Positions 8,344 through 17,149 of a stretch of 64,000 bases of DNA are shown here, one piece after another. Under the pieces are notes generated by a model. The model did not search any database, had not been told where the DNA came from, and saw only the letters and a program-made list of their open reading frames with translations. Position 1 is the first letter of the stretch; each line of letters opens with the position of its first letter. Both the position numbers and the translations under genes were made by a program. This stretch comes from UBA4615 sp044368415 (lineage in GTDB: Bacteria; Pseudomonadota; Gammaproteobacteria; Burkholderiales; Burkholderiaceae_E): assembly GCA_044368415.1 (NCBI GenBank), contig JBIPLJ010000018.1, forward strand, positions 6,252-70,251, in the 5' to 3' direction.

Positions 8344-8580
8344 TCAGCGCTTGGGGCGGTCCTTACCGAGCTGGTTGCCGATCAGGCCGCCTGCGGCCGC
8401 GCCGCCGACGGTGCCGAGTACGCCGCCCCCGACCGCGCTGCCGACCACGCCGCCGGCGGCCGCGCCTCCCACGGTTGCCTTCTCGCGCGTGCTCAGGCCG
8501 TCCCAGGTGCCGCAGCCCGCGCTCGTGCCGAGCACCCCGATCGCGACGGCCAAGGCCGCGCTTCGTACTGCATTGTTCAT
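8344..8580 (-). CDS. Small glycine-zipper lipoprotein (OsmB-like)
   Basis: A 78-residue envelope lipoprotein. It has a short signal peptide ending in a lipobox-like SAGCGTW and a Gly-zipper 2TM domain (KATVGGAAAGGVVGSAVGGG, then GGAAAGGLIGNQLGKD), in which small residues pack two helices in or on the outer membrane. Such proteins (OsmB, SlyB-like) are often induced by osmotic or envelope stress. ATG at 8580 follows a strong aaggag site. It sits 88 bases downstream of fumC on the same strand. Confidence 0.85.
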   Translation of the reverse strand: MNNAVRSAALAVAIGVLGTSAGCGTWDGLSTREKATVGGAAAGGVVGSAVGGGVLGTVGGAAAGGLIGNQLGKDRPKR

Positions 8581-8668
8581 CGTCGTCTCCTTGTGGGGTG
8601 CCCGACGGGCACCGATGGGAGATCGCGATGCAGTTTTCGTGCCCCGCGTCGTCCGGCGGCCCAGCAGG

Positions 8669-10081
8669 TCAGCCCGCCTCGATCCCCGCCATCGCGGCCG
8701 GATCGATCCAGCGGTCGAAGTCGGCCCCGGCGACGCCCTCGGCCTGCGCTGCCTCGCGCAGCGTCGCGCCCGCCGTGATCGCCCGGTGCACGATGCGCGC
8801 CGTCGCGTCGTAGCCAATGTGCGGTGCGAGCGCGGTCGCGAGCATCCGGCTGCGCGCCACATGCGTGGCGATGCGCGTTGTGTCCGCCTCGATGCCCGCG
8901 ACGCAGTGCACGGTGAACGAATGCGAGGCATCGGCGATCAGGCGCGCGCTCTGCAGCGCCGCGTGCGCCAGCAGCGGCTTGTAGACGTTGAGCTCGAGCA
9001 TCCCGCCCGCGCCCGCCATCGCGACAGTGGTGTTGTTGCCGATGACCTGAACGCATGCCATCGCGAGTGCCTCGGCCTGAGTCGGATTGACCTTGCCCGG
9101 CATGATCGAGCTGCCCGGCTCGTTGGCCGGCAGACGCAGCTCGCCGAGACCTGCGTCGGGGCCGCTGGCCAGCAACCGGATGTCGTTGGCGATGCGCAGC
9201 AGCGAGACCGCGGCCGCCGCCAGCGCCCCGTGCGCGGCGACCACCGGATCGTGCGCCCCGATCAGGGCGAACCGGTCCGAGGCCGGCTCGAAGGGCAGCC
9301 CGCAGTCGTCGGCCAGCGCTCGCGCGACCGTCGCGCCGAACCCCGGCGGCGCGTTCAGGCCGGTGCCGACCGCGGTGCCGCCGATTGGCAGGGGCATCAG
9401 GTCGGCCAGTGCCGGCACCAGGGCCCGCCGGGCGCGCTCGATCTGGCTCGCCCAGCCCCCGAACGCCTGGCCGAGCGTCATCGGCACGGCATCCTGCAGG
9501 TGGGTGCGGCCGATCTTGACGACCGATCGGAACGCCTGCCCGCGCTCGCGCAGGGCCGCCGCGAGCGCGTGCAGGGCGGGCTCGACACCGCGCGCGATCG
9601 CTACCGCGAGCGCGACGTGCAGTGCCGTCGGGATCACGTCGTTCGACGACTGCCCGCGATTGATGTCGTCGTTCGGATGGACGCGAACCGTGCCGCCGAG
9701 CCGCCCCTCGGCGAGCTGCGCGAGCACCTCGTTCATGTTCATGTTCGTCTGGGTGCCGGATCCGCTCTGCCAGACGGACAGGGGAAACGCTTCCGGGTAG
9801 GCGCCCTGCGCGACCTCGTCCGCGACCGACGCGATTGCGTCGGCGAGCGCAGCGGGCAGCGTGCCGCCTGCACGGTGGGCGCGCGCTGCCGCCCCCTTCA
9901 CCCGTGCGAGCGCGACGATGAACTCTCGCGGCCAGCGCTCGGTGGAGATCGCGAAATGCTCGAGCGCGCGCTGCGTCTGCGCGCCCCAAGGCCGGTCGGC
10001 GGGCACCGCGACCTCGCCGAATGTGTCGCGCTCGATGTGTACGCCAACGGGTGCGTCCTGGGCGTGTTGCGGTGTCGTCAC
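8669..10081 (-). CDS. fumC: Fumarate hydratase, class II
   Basis: A 470-residue fumarase catalysing reversible hydration of fumarate to L-malate in the TCA cycle, an iron-independent homotetramer. The superfamily signature GSSIMPGKVNPTQ is present, as are SGSGTQTNMNMNEV, HPNDDINRGQSSNDV and TAVGTGLNAP. GTG at 10081 is chosen because an aaggaa site lies just upstream and the conserved N-terminus (IERDTFGEVAVPADRPWGAQT) begins soon after; the longer frame to 10312 is not fumarase-like. Length matches the family. Confidence 0.95.
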   Translation of the reverse strand: MTTPQHAQDAPVGVHIERDTFGEVAVPADRPWGAQTQRALEHFAISTERWPREFIVALARVKGAAARAHRAGGTLPAALADAIASVADEVAQGAYPEAFPLSVWQSGSGTQTNMNMNEVLAQLAEGRLGGTVRVHPNDDINRGQSSNDVIPTALHVALAVAIARGVEPALHALAAALRERGQAFRSVVKIGRTHLQDAVPMTLGQAFGGWASQIERARRALVPALADLMPLPIGGTAVGTGLNAPPGFGATVARALADDCGLPFEPASDRFALIGAHDPVVAAHGALAAAAVSLLRIANDIRLLASGPDAGLGELRLPANEPGSSIMPGKVNPTQAEALAMACVQVIGNNTTVAMAGAGGMLELNVYKPLLAHAALQSARLIADASHSFTVHCVAGIEADTTRIATHVARSRMLATALAPHIGYDATARIVHRAITAGATLREAAQAEGVAGADFDRWIDPAAMAGIEAG

Positions 10082-10449
10082 GGGCAGTTTCCTTTGGCGG
10101 CGGCGGGCGGCGAAGTGGTGGCCGCGGGGCGGGATGCCGTGGCGATCGGCGCAACAAGGGTGCCGAGCGCCACCGACGACTGCCACGGGACCAAGGATCC
10201 GGCGGGCCTCAGCGCGGCCCCCCAGGCCATGTCGTCCCGCGGGTCGCGGTGTGGGGGGCGGATCGACGTTCATTGGGTAGCTCCGGTTCGCCGGGGCCAG
10301 GCGAAGCGCCATTTTGGACCCGTTGGGCCCGCAGCTCGCGCAGGCCGATCGATGCAGGTCAACGACGGCCTGAGCGCCTACACGCCTACGATCCCCGACG
10401 GTTTCGATGCCGCTCGCGCGCGCGGTGCTGCTGCGTCTCGGCCTGTGCG
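10082..10449. other. Gap between fumC start and phosphotransferase remnant
   Basis: About 370 bases upstream of fumC. No complete gene is seen. The part nearest fumC probably holds its promoter on the minus strand. Near 10375-10440 one plus-strand frame reads YTPTIPDGFDAARARG, which could be a frame-shifted trace of the N-terminal half of the phosphotransferase remnant that follows, but this is weak. Confidence 0.4.
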
Positions 10450-10983
10450 GCCCGGCTGCACGCGCTCGCCGAGTCGACCGCTGCCACGCGGCTGGCGCGG
10501 GTCCATGGTGACGCGAGCCCGAAGAGCATCTTCGCCGGACCAGCCGGGCCGATTCTGTTGGACGCAGAATGTGCCTGGTACGGTGACCCTGCGTTCGACG
10601 CGGCGTTCTGCCTGACCCACCTGCTGCTCAAATGCCTGTGGAACCCGCCGGCGGCCGGGGCGCCGTTCGAGTGCTTCGAGGTCTTCGCCGCGGCCTGGCT
10701 GGCCGGCGCCCGCTGGGAGCCCACCGCGGGGCTCGCCGCCCGCGTCGGCGCGCTGTTGCCGGCGCTGTTGCTCGCGCGCGTCGACGGGAAGTCTCCGGTC
10801 GAATACTTGGTCGACGAGCGCGACCGCGGGTTCGTGCGCCGCGTCGCCGCGCCGCTGGTGCTCGATCCGCCCGCCACGCCCGTGGCGATCGCACACACCT
10901 GGCGCGCCGCGCTCGCCGCCCGCCGATCCGCGGCGAGTCACCCTCCCGCTGTCCCCACATCCTTCAGGAGACCCCGCCCGTGA
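10450..10983 (+). pseudogene. C-terminal half of an aminoglycoside-phosphotransferase-like kinase
   Basis: The frame encodes only the kinase C-lobe: LARVHGDASPKSIFAG (Brenner motif HGD, with Ser where the usual Asn stands) and GPILLDAECAWYGDPAFDAAFCLTHLLLK (metal-binding Asp), followed by a helical tail. The nucleotide-binding N-lobe, some 150-200 residues, is absent and no usable start codon begins the conserved part. The stop overlaps the GTG of the enolase-like gene (GTGA at 10980), showing the two were once translationally coupled. Product, if any, would be inactive. Confidence 0.75.
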
Positions 10984-12290
10984 CCGACGCCCTGCCGACC
11001 GTTCCGCCCACCCGCCGGATCGTCGCGGTCCATGCCCGGCGTGTCTGGGATTCGCGCGGCAGGCCGACGGTCGAGGTCGAGGTCGCGACCGCCGCTGGCG
11101 CACGCGGTCGCGCGATCGCACCGGCCGGCGCCTCCACCAGCAGCGGCGAGGCGGTCGACCTGCGCGACGGCGGCGTGGCGTTCGGCGGATTCGACGTGCG
11201 GCGGGCGCTCGCCGGCATCGAGGCCGAGATCGCCCCTGCGCTGATCGGCTGCGACGTCACCGCGCAGGCCTCGCTCGACGCGATGCGGGTCGCGCTCGAC
11301 GGTACACACGACCGCTCGCGCCTGGGCGGCAACGCGCTGGTCGCCACGTCGATGGCGCTCACGCACGCTGCCGCGGCCGCCGCCGGGCAGCCGCTTTGGG
11401 CCTGGCTCGCGGGCGACGCGCCCGCGATGTTGCCGCTGCCCGAGATCCAGATCTTCGGCGGCGGCGCACACGCCGGCGGGCGCCTCGATTTGCAGGACTT
11501 CATGGTCGTTGCGGTCGCCGCCGAGGACTGGTGCACTGCGCTCGACTGGACCGCCGAGGTTTACCGCGCGGCGGGCCGCCTGCTCGCTGACGCGGGGCGC
11601 CTGCAGGGGGTGGCCGACGAGGGTGGTTTCTGGCCCGCCTTCGTCGACAATGAGCAGGCCCTGGCGATGCTCACCCGCGCGATCGAGACCGCCGGCCTGC
11701 GGCCGGGCGAGGACGTGGCGATTTCGCTGGACATCGCGGCGAGCAATTTCGGCGGCGGCGGGCGCTACCGGATGGCGCGCGTCGACGGCCGGCCGCGCGA
11801 ACTCGCCTCCGAAGCGCTCGCTGAGCTGCTGCTCGGCTGGTTGCGCCGCTATCCGGTGGTGTCGATCGAGGATCCGCTCGCCGAGGACGACCTCGCCGGG
11901 CTCGCCGCCTTCACGGCGGCCGCAGGGCCCCGCGTGCAGGTCGTCCTTGATGACACCGTTGTCACGGATGCGGTGCGCATCCGTAAGCATGCCGGCGCCG
12001 GCAACACTGCACTGATCAACCCTAACCAGGCCGGCACCCTGAGCGAGTCGCGCACCGCGCTCGAGGCCTCGCGGGCCCTCGGCTGGGACGCGATCGTGTC
12101 GGCCCGCTCCGGCGAGACCGAGGACACGACCATCCTGCACCTCACGGTCGGCTGGGGCGTGTGCCAGCTCAAGGTCGGATCGTTCGCGCGCTCGGAGGGA
12201 ATGGCCAAGTGGACCGAGGGGCTGCGTATCGGCGCGACGCTGGCCGAGGGCTTCGCGCTGCCGCCGCGCTCGGCCTTCCCGTGGGGCTGA
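10980..12290 (+). CDS. Enolase paralogue with altered active site
   Basis: A 436-residue enolase superfamily protein. Enolase features are obvious: DSRGRPTVEVEV, the mobile loop APAGASTSSGEA, FGGGAHAGGRLDLQDFM, ADEGGF (Glu214), SIEDP and SARSGETED. Magnesium ligands Asp251, Glu297 and Asp324 and substrate Lys410 are kept. However the catalytic-base Lys of the ILIKxNQ motif is Asn347 (ALINPNQ), the His of SHRSGE is Ala375, and the Glu of the FAEAL/VKEA helix is Thr186. Ordinary 2-phosphoglycerate dehydration is therefore doubtful. GTG start follows aggag. The neighbouring kinase remnant suggests a lost two-step pathway on a phosphorylated acid. Confidence 0.85.
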   Translation: MTDALPTVPPTRRIVAVHARRVWDSRGRPTVEVEVATAAGARGRAIAPAGASTSSGEAVDLRDGGVAFGGFDVRRALAGIEAEIAPALIGCDVTAQASLDAMRVALDGTHDRSRLGGNALVATSMALTHAAAAAAGQPLWAWLAGDAPAMLPLPEIQIFGGGAHAGGRLDLQDFMVVAVAAEDWCTALDWTAEVYRAAGRLLADAGRLQGVADEGGFWPAFVDNEQALAMLTRAIETAGLRPGEDVAISLDIAASNFGGGGRYRMARVDGRPRELASEALAELLLGWLRRYPVVSIEDPLAEDDLAGLAAFTAAAGPRVQVVLDDTVVTDAVRIRKHAGAGNTALINPNQAGTLSESRTALEASRALGWDAIVSARSGETEDTTILHLTVGWGVCQLKVGSFARSEGMAKWTEGLRIGATLAEGFALPPRSAFPWG

Positions 12291-12298
12291 TCACGTCA

Positions 12299-12952
12299 TC
12301 AGTCCGGCCGCAGGCCCAGCCGGTTGGCGGCGAGCACAGCCTGCGTGCGGTTGCGTGCGCCGAGCGCGCGCAGCACGGCACTGACGTGAACCTTGACGGT
12401 TCCCTCGGCGAGCTGAAGCTGCCGGCCGATCAGCTTGTTCGGCAGCCCGCGCATGATCAGGCGCAGCACGTCCTTCTGACGGTCGGTGAGCCCGAGCTGG
12501 CGCACGTCGGTCGCCGCGGCGGCGCCCTGCGTGGCCCAGACACGCGGCGCCGCGCCCTCGGTGTCTCGCGGCACGTAGATGCCGCCGCCGGCGATCGCCC
12601 GTACCGCGGTGTCGAGCCGCTCGCCGTCGGCGGTCTTCGGCAGGAACCCGCTCGCACCCGCCCGCAGGCAGCGGTCGATCGTCGCTCGGTCGGTCGCGCC
12701 GGACAGGACCATCACCGGCACGCGGGGGAAGCGCTGTCGAAGCGTTTCGATGCCGGAGGTGCCGATCGTGTCGGGCAGGTTCAGGTCCAGCAGGATCAAG
12801 TCGAAGCGCGGCGCCGAAGACAGCAGCCTCAGACCGTCGGCGAGGCAATCGGCCTGCTCGACGCAGGGCGCGTCCGTCGTCTCGCGCAGTTGCACGATCA
12901 CCCCGCCGCGGATCAGCGGATGGTCGTCGACGATCAGCAGGTGCATCGCCAT
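12299..12952 (-). CDS. LuxR/NarL-type response regulator, orphan
   Basis: A 217-residue two-component regulator. The receiver domain (1-120) has the acidic pocket VDDH, phosphoacceptor Asp56 in LILLDLNLP, the Thr/Ser position in VMVLSGATD and Lys in GFLPKTADG. The C-terminal HTH (about 150-215) reads LTDRQKDVLRLIMRG and EGTVKVHVSAVLRALGARNR, typical of NarL/FixJ DNA-binding domains. No sensor kinase lies next to it. It ends nine bases from the convergent enolase paralogue and diverges from dusA across a 228-base gap. Confidence 0.9.
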   Translation of the reverse strand: MAMHLLIVDDHPLIRGGVIVQLRETTDAPCVEQADCLADGLRLLSSAPRFDLILLDLNLPDTIGTSGIETLRQRFPRVPVMVLSGATDRATIDRCLRAGASGFLPKTADGERLDTAVRAIAGGGIYVPRDTEGAAPRVWATQGAAAATDVRQLGLTDRQKDVLRLIMRGLPNKLIGRQLQLAEGTVKVHVSAVLRALGARNRTQAVLAANRLGLRPD

Positions 12953-13180
12953 GCCCGGACCCCTCTCAGCATCGTTCGTGGTTTCGGTTATGGTCCGATT
13001 TGCGCCGCCAGGGTGTCAACGGGCTTCCCGCCCTCGGGGCTAAGCCTTTCGGCTGATCCGGGTACGATACCTCGCCGCCGCAGCCGGCTGCCGACCCTTT
13101 CGCACGGTCCCGGGGCTATCGGCGCCGATCAGCACCCCCTATCCTCACGCCCGCAGAACCGAGTCCGCACGCCCGAGTCC

Positions 13181-14278
13181 ATGCACGCCGCCTTATCCGA
13201 CACGCGTCTCACCGACCCGGCGCCCGTGCCCGCCCGGAGTGCTTCCGACTGGCGCTTCTGCGTCGCGCCGATGATGGATTGGACCGACCGTCACTGCCGC
13301 GTCTTCCACCGGCAGCTGTCCCGGCGCGCGCGGCTCTACACCGAGATGGTCACCACCGGCGCCGTGTTGCATGGCGACCTCGATCGCCTGCTCGGTTTCG
13401 ACCCGCTCGAGCAGCCGGTCGCGCTGCAGCTCGGCGGCAGCGAGCCGGACGCGCTCGCCCGCTCGGCGCGGATCGGCGAGGAGCGGGGGTACACGGAGAT
13501 CAACCTAAACTGCGGCTGTCCGAGCGAGCGGGTTCAGCGCGGCGCATTCGGCGCCTGCCTGATGGCCGAGCCGGCGCTGGTCGCCGACTGCGTCAAGGCG
13601 ATGCGCGACGCGGTCTCGGTGCCGGTTACCGTCAAGCATCGGATCGGCCTCGGGCGCGACGAGTCGTACGACCTCGTGCGCGATTTCGTCGGCGCGCTGC
13701 ACGACGCGGGCTGCCGTGTGTTCATCGTGCACGCCCGCAACGCGTGGCTCGACGGCCTGAGCCCGAAGGAGAACCGTGAGGTGCCGCCGCTGCGCCATGC
13801 GGTAGCGCATCGGCTCAAGGCCGACTTCGCCGATGCGACGGTGGTGCTCAATGGCGGGCTGGCGTCACTCGACCAGGCGCTGGCGGCGCAGCCTGGCGTC
13901 GACGGCACAATGCTCGGACGTGCCGCGTACCATGACCCGTGGCAGCTCGCCGGCGTCGACGCATGCGTCTATGGCGAGCACGAGCCGGGCCCGACCCGGG
14001 CCGAGGTCGTCGAAAGGATGATCGACTACGCGGCGGGCATGCGCGCGCAAGGCGTGCCGCTGCGAGCCATCGCGCGTCACATGCTGGGGCTGTATCACGG
14101 GCGGCCGGGTGCTCGCGCCTGGCGACGCACACTGTCGGACGCGCGCTTGCTGACGGGCGCCGACGAAGGCCTGCTCGCGCGCGCCGTGCGCGAGGTCGAG
14201 GCGGCAGCCCACGAGGGCGAGTGGCACAGGCCCCAGGGCTGCGCGCAGCCGGCGCACGGAGACGCGGATCCGGCTTAG
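13181..14278 (+). CDS. dusA: tRNA dihydrouridine synthase A
   Basis: A 365-residue FMN enzyme reducing uridines in the tRNA D-loop. Signatures: VAPMMDWTDRHCRVFHR, TEMVTTGAVLHGD, the catalytic cysteine in NLNCGCPSERVQRGAFGACLM, VTVKHRIGLG and LNGGL, with DGTMLGRAAYHDPW at the phosphate-binding end; these are DusA-type. The ATG at 13181 places the conserved core at residue 26, slightly longer than usual, so a later start is possible. Upstream sequence to 12953 is non-coding and serves divergent promoters. Confidence 0.93.
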   Translation: MHAALSDTRLTDPAPVPARSASDWRFCVAPMMDWTDRHCRVFHRQLSRRARLYTEMVTTGAVLHGDLDRLLGFDPLEQPVALQLGGSEPDALARSARIGEERGYTEINLNCGCPSERVQRGAFGACLMAEPALVADCVKAMRDAVSVPVTVKHRIGLGRDESYDLVRDFVGALHDAGCRVFIVHARNAWLDGLSPKENREVPPLRHAVAHRLKADFADATVVLNGGLASLDQALAAQPGVDGTMLGRAAYHDPWQLAGVDACVYGEHEPGPTRAEVVERMIDYAAGMRAQGVPLRAIARHMLGLYHGRPGARAWRRTLSDARLLTGADEGLLARAVREVEAAAHEGEWHRPQGCAQPAHGDADPA

Positions 14279-14289
14279 TGCTGCTCCGT

Positions 14290-14655
14290 TCAGGCGGCAG
14301 GCGGGGCTGCCGCAGTCCGCGCTGCCTTCACGGTCGCGAGGATCGCGACCCAGGCGATGCCGGCCAGCGCGGTTTCGATCCAGCCGAGCAGGCGGCTCGT
14401 CCCGTCGGGGTCGCTCATGCCGCGCACGATGCCCTCACACAGGTAGACGAGGATCAGCATCGACCACCACTGGAACGCACGCACGCGGCCGCGCACGAGG
14501 GCCGGTAGCACGGCAATCAGCGGCAACGCCTTGAGCGCCATCAGGGAACCGCCGGGCTTGAGCGGCGCGAGCCACAACTCCCACGCGAGCGCGAGCACCA
14601 CGAGGGCGGCGACGGCGGCCACGACGATGCGGCGGGGCAGGGCGGTCGGGTCCAT
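14290..14655 (-). CDS. DUF2069 inner membrane protein
   Basis: A 121-residue integral membrane protein with about four hydrophobic helices (VVAAVAALVVLALAWELWLA, LMALKALPLIAVLPALV, WWSMLILVYLCEGIVRG, ALAGIAWVAILATV). The block FQWWSMLILVYLCEGIVRG is typical of DUF2069, a small family of unknown function found in Beta- and Gammaproteobacteria. Its start is divergent from and only 14 bases away from the YihY gene, so their promoters must overlap. Confidence 0.85.
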   Translation of the reverse strand: MDPTALPRRIVVAAVAALVVLALAWELWLAPLKPGGSLMALKALPLIAVLPALVRGRVRAFQWWSMLILVYLCEGIVRGMSDPDGTSRLLGWIETALAGIAWVAILATVKAARTAAAPPAA

Positions 14656-14669
14656 CGCTCGAAGGTATC

Positions 14670-15905
14670 ATGCCGCCGATGCGCGATTTCTCGACGAACC
14701 TGCGGCAGTTGCTGGCGTCGATGGTGCGGCAGGCGGCCGCGCTGCGCCTGCAGCAGACGGCCAGCAGCCTCACTCTGCTGACCCTGATGGCGGTGGTGCC
14801 GATGGCTGCCGCCGGCCTCCTGGTGCTCGCGGCGTTGCCGGCCTTCGGAACGATGCGCGCGAACGTGCAGCGCTTCGTGACCGAGAACCTGTTCCTACCG
14901 TCGTTCAGCCAGACGGTGACCGAGTACATCGAGGTGTTCGTCGGCGCGGCTGAGCAGCTGTCGGCGATCGGCACGCTGATCTTCCTCGCCACTGCGCTGA
15001 CCGCGATGCTCACGATCGACCGCACGCTCAACGGCATCTGGCGGACCTCGCGTGCGCGGCCGCTCGCGCAGCGCCTCGCGCTGTACTGGAGCCTCCTCAC
15101 CATCGGGCCGGTGCTGCTCGGCGCGACGCTCGGTCTGCAGGTCCGCGTCGCCGAGCGCCTGGGCGACTGGGGCGTCCTGGTAGAGGCGATCGCGCGCACG
15201 CTGCCCACGGTGCTCGGCGTGATCCTCATGACGCTTGTATACCGGCTCGCGCCGAACACCCGCGTGAAGTCGAGCCATGCCCTTGCAGGCGCGCTGGTGG
15301 CCGCTTTCCTGCTGGAGGTGCTGCGGCGGCTCCTCGGCGTCTACATCGCGCGCTTCCCGAGCTACACCGTCGTCTACGGCGCGTTCGCCGCGCTGCCGCT
15401 GCTGTTGGCGTGGCTGTTCGCGATCTGGATGAGTGTGCTGATCGGCGCGCTGTTCGCGGCGAACCTGCGTCATTGGGGTGTGTCCCTCGGAGCGCCGCAT
15501 GAGTCGACGCCGGCCGCCGAGTTCGATCGCGTGGTGCGGGTGTTGACCGAGGTCGTGCGCGGCGCACCCCATCGTGTCCCGGCGGCGCGTTTTCGCCCCG
15601 AGTTCGATGGCGATCCGCTTGCCGCCGATCGTATCGCCTCGATGCTCGCCGCCCAGGGCTACATCGTGCGGGTCTGGCCGGTGAGCGGCGAGGGCGGCGC
15701 CGCGGGTGTCTGGGACGAGCTCTGGCTGCCTTCGGTCGGACTGCCGGGCATGACGCTGAGGCCGGTGTTCGACCGGGTCTGGAGCGGTGTCCCGAACCGC
15801 CGGGCCCGGCTGCAGGCGGGCCGACGCGGCATCGAGCCGGTGATCGACCCGGGCGCGGCGCTGCTGTCGCGGCCCATCGGCGAGGTCCTCGCGGCGCCGG
15901 CGTGA
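14670..15905 (+). CDS. YihY/BrkB family inner membrane protein
   Basis: A 411-residue protein with six predicted membrane helices in residues 30-270 (for example LTLLTLMAVVPMAAAGLLVL, LIFLATALTAMLTIDRTLN, ALPLLLAWLFAIWMSVLIGAL) and a soluble C-terminal domain, as in YihY/BrkB proteins, once called RNase BN; the true function is unsettled. Start choice is ambiguous: gaagg lies four bases before ATG 14670, but tatcat at 14666 could be a -10 element giving a leaderless message from ATG 14679. The conserved part (RDFSTNLRQLL) begins at the second Met. Confidence 0.88.
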   Translation: MPPMRDFSTNLRQLLASMVRQAAALRLQQTASSLTLLTLMAVVPMAAAGLLVLAALPAFGTMRANVQRFVTENLFLPSFSQTVTEYIEVFVGAAEQLSAIGTLIFLATALTAMLTIDRTLNGIWRTSRARPLAQRLALYWSLLTIGPVLLGATLGLQVRVAERLGDWGVLVEAIARTLPTVLGVILMTLVYRLAPNTRVKSSHALAGALVAAFLLEVLRRLLGVYIARFPSYTVVYGAFAALPLLLAWLFAIWMSVLIGALFAANLRHWGVSLGAPHESTPAAEFDRVVRVLTEVVRGAPHRVPAARFRPEFDGDPLAADRIASMLAAQGYIVRVWPVSGEGGAAGVWDELWLPSVGLPGMTLRPVFDRVWSGVPNRRARLQAGRRGIEPVIDPGAALLSRPIGEVLAAPA

Positions 15906-15927
15906 TCAGCCCGCCGGCGCACACGCC

Positions 15928-16260
15928 TCAGAATCGGAGGCGACCGGTCAGCATGTCCCGGTACATCACCCAGTCGCCGGCGAGGCTGTAGAGCGGATAC
16001 CGGAAGGTCGCCGGCCGGTTCCGCTCAAACACGAAGTGGCCGACCCACGCGAAGCCGTAACCTGCCGCAGGCATCGCCAGCAGCCAGCCAGGATGGCCGG
16101 TTGCGATCGCGGCGACCAGCAGGCCCAGCACCAGCGAGGAGCCGACGAAGTGCAGCCGCCGGCAGGTGCGGTCGGCATGCTCGGACAGGTAGTACGGATA
16201 GAACTGCGCGAACGAATCGAAGCGGCGTGCCGCGTCGTCAGCGTCGGGGGTCTGCATCAT
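15928..16260 (-). CDS. Mpo1-like (DUF962) membrane protein
   Basis: A 110-residue protein of the DUF962/Mpo1 family. The motif FYPYYLSEHADRTCRRLHFVG is diagnostic; the His residues correspond to iron-binding positions in yeast Mpo1, a dioxygenase of 2-hydroxy fatty acid alpha-oxidation. Two or three membrane helices follow (SSLVLGLLVAAIA, LLAMPAAGYGFAWVGHFVFE). ATG at 16260 overlaps the stop of the upstream hydrolase gene (ATGATGA), so the two are coupled; an aggag site precedes it inside that gene. Confidence 0.88.
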   Translation of the reverse strand: MMQTPDADDAARRFDSFAQFYPYYLSEHADRTCRRLHFVGSSLVLGLLVAAIATGHPGWLLAMPAAGYGFAWVGHFVFERNRPATFRYPLYSLAGDWVMYRDMLTGRLRF

Positions 16261-17138
16261 GGGTCTCCTGCGGCAGCCGACCCCGCGTGGCAAGGCGGGG
16301 CGGGGCGTCGATCTTTCGCGGCCGCCGCGCGTTCGAGCGCGGCGCCGCGCAGCCATCCATCGAGCGCTTCGCGCAGCGCGTCGGGGGCCTCGGTCATGAT
16401 GGCGTGGCCGCTCCCGGCGACCCGCACGACGCTCGCCCCTGGCATCGCGCCGATCAGCCCGGCCGCCGCCCGCGGCGGCGTCATCGCGTCGCGCTCGCCG
16501 AGCACCAGCAGCGCCGGGCAGTGCAGCGCCGCGGCCCGCTCCAGACCCCGGGTGTAGGCGTTACACGCGTTGAAGTCATTGAGCAGCACGCCGGGCGCCT
16601 GCCGCTCCATGAGTCGCAGGTTCTGCACGTACACCGAGAACCCCGGTCCCGGTGTGCCCGGATGGTGCACCAGGCGTGCGTGCGACCACTGGTTGATCAT
16701 GTCGAAGGCCGCCGGCTCGTCGTCGCGCGCGGCGTTCAGAAGGACGTCCGACACCTTCATCGGGAAGGCGGTGCCGACCATCGCGATGCCGCCGACCGAC
16801 TGCGGTGCCTGGCCGGCTGCCTCGAGCGCGATGAGCGAGCCCATGCTGTGACCGACGAGGGCCGCGGCACGCGTCACCCCCGCCGCACTCAGCGCGCGCA
16901 GCACCCAGCCGGCCATCGATTCGACGTCCGACAGCACCGGGCCGGCGCTGCGGCCGTGGCCGGGCAGGTCGAACGCCAGCACCGAGAAGCCGTGGTGGGC
17001 GAGGTGCCGTGTCTGCAGGATCCACACGCTGTGGTCGTGCTGCGCGCCGTGCACGAAGGCCACCACCGGGCGCCGAGCATCGAAGGGTCCACCGCCGGTG
17101 TAGGCATAGGTGCTGTGGCCGTCGACCTCGAACTGCAT
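16257..17138 (-). CDS. Alpha/beta hydrolase
   Basis: A 293-residue alpha/beta-hydrolase fold enzyme: oxyanion segment VAFVHGAQHDHSVW, LAFDLPGHGRS, nucleophile elbow LVGHSMGSLIA, acid in LVLGERDAMTP and His in VAGSGHAIMTE. Substrate unknown. ATG at 17138 follows gaggag. It lies 11 bases after metY on the same strand and overlaps the Mpo1-like gene, giving a three-gene operon. The last 20 residues are a Pro/Ala tail outside the fold. Confidence 0.9.
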   Translation of the reverse strand: MQFEVDGHSTYAYTGGGPFDARRPVVAFVHGAQHDHSVWILQTRHLAHHGFSVLAFDLPGHGRSAGPVLSDVESMAGWVLRALSAAGVTRAAALVGHSMGSLIALEAAGQAPQSVGGIAMVGTAFPMKVSDVLLNAARDDEPAAFDMINQWSHARLVHHPGTPGPGFSVYVQNLRLMERQAPGVLLNDFNACNAYTRGLERAAALHCPALLVLGERDAMTPPRAAAGLIGAMPGASVVRVAGSGHAIMTEAPDALREALDGWLRGAALERAAAAKDRRPAPPCHAGSAAAGDP

Positions 17139-17149
17139 GCTCGCTCTCC

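Noticed and set aside
8351..10615. A 754-codon plus-strand frame
   Set aside because: It is antisense to fumC and the small lipoprotein gene, Arg/Gly-rich and without recognisable motifs.
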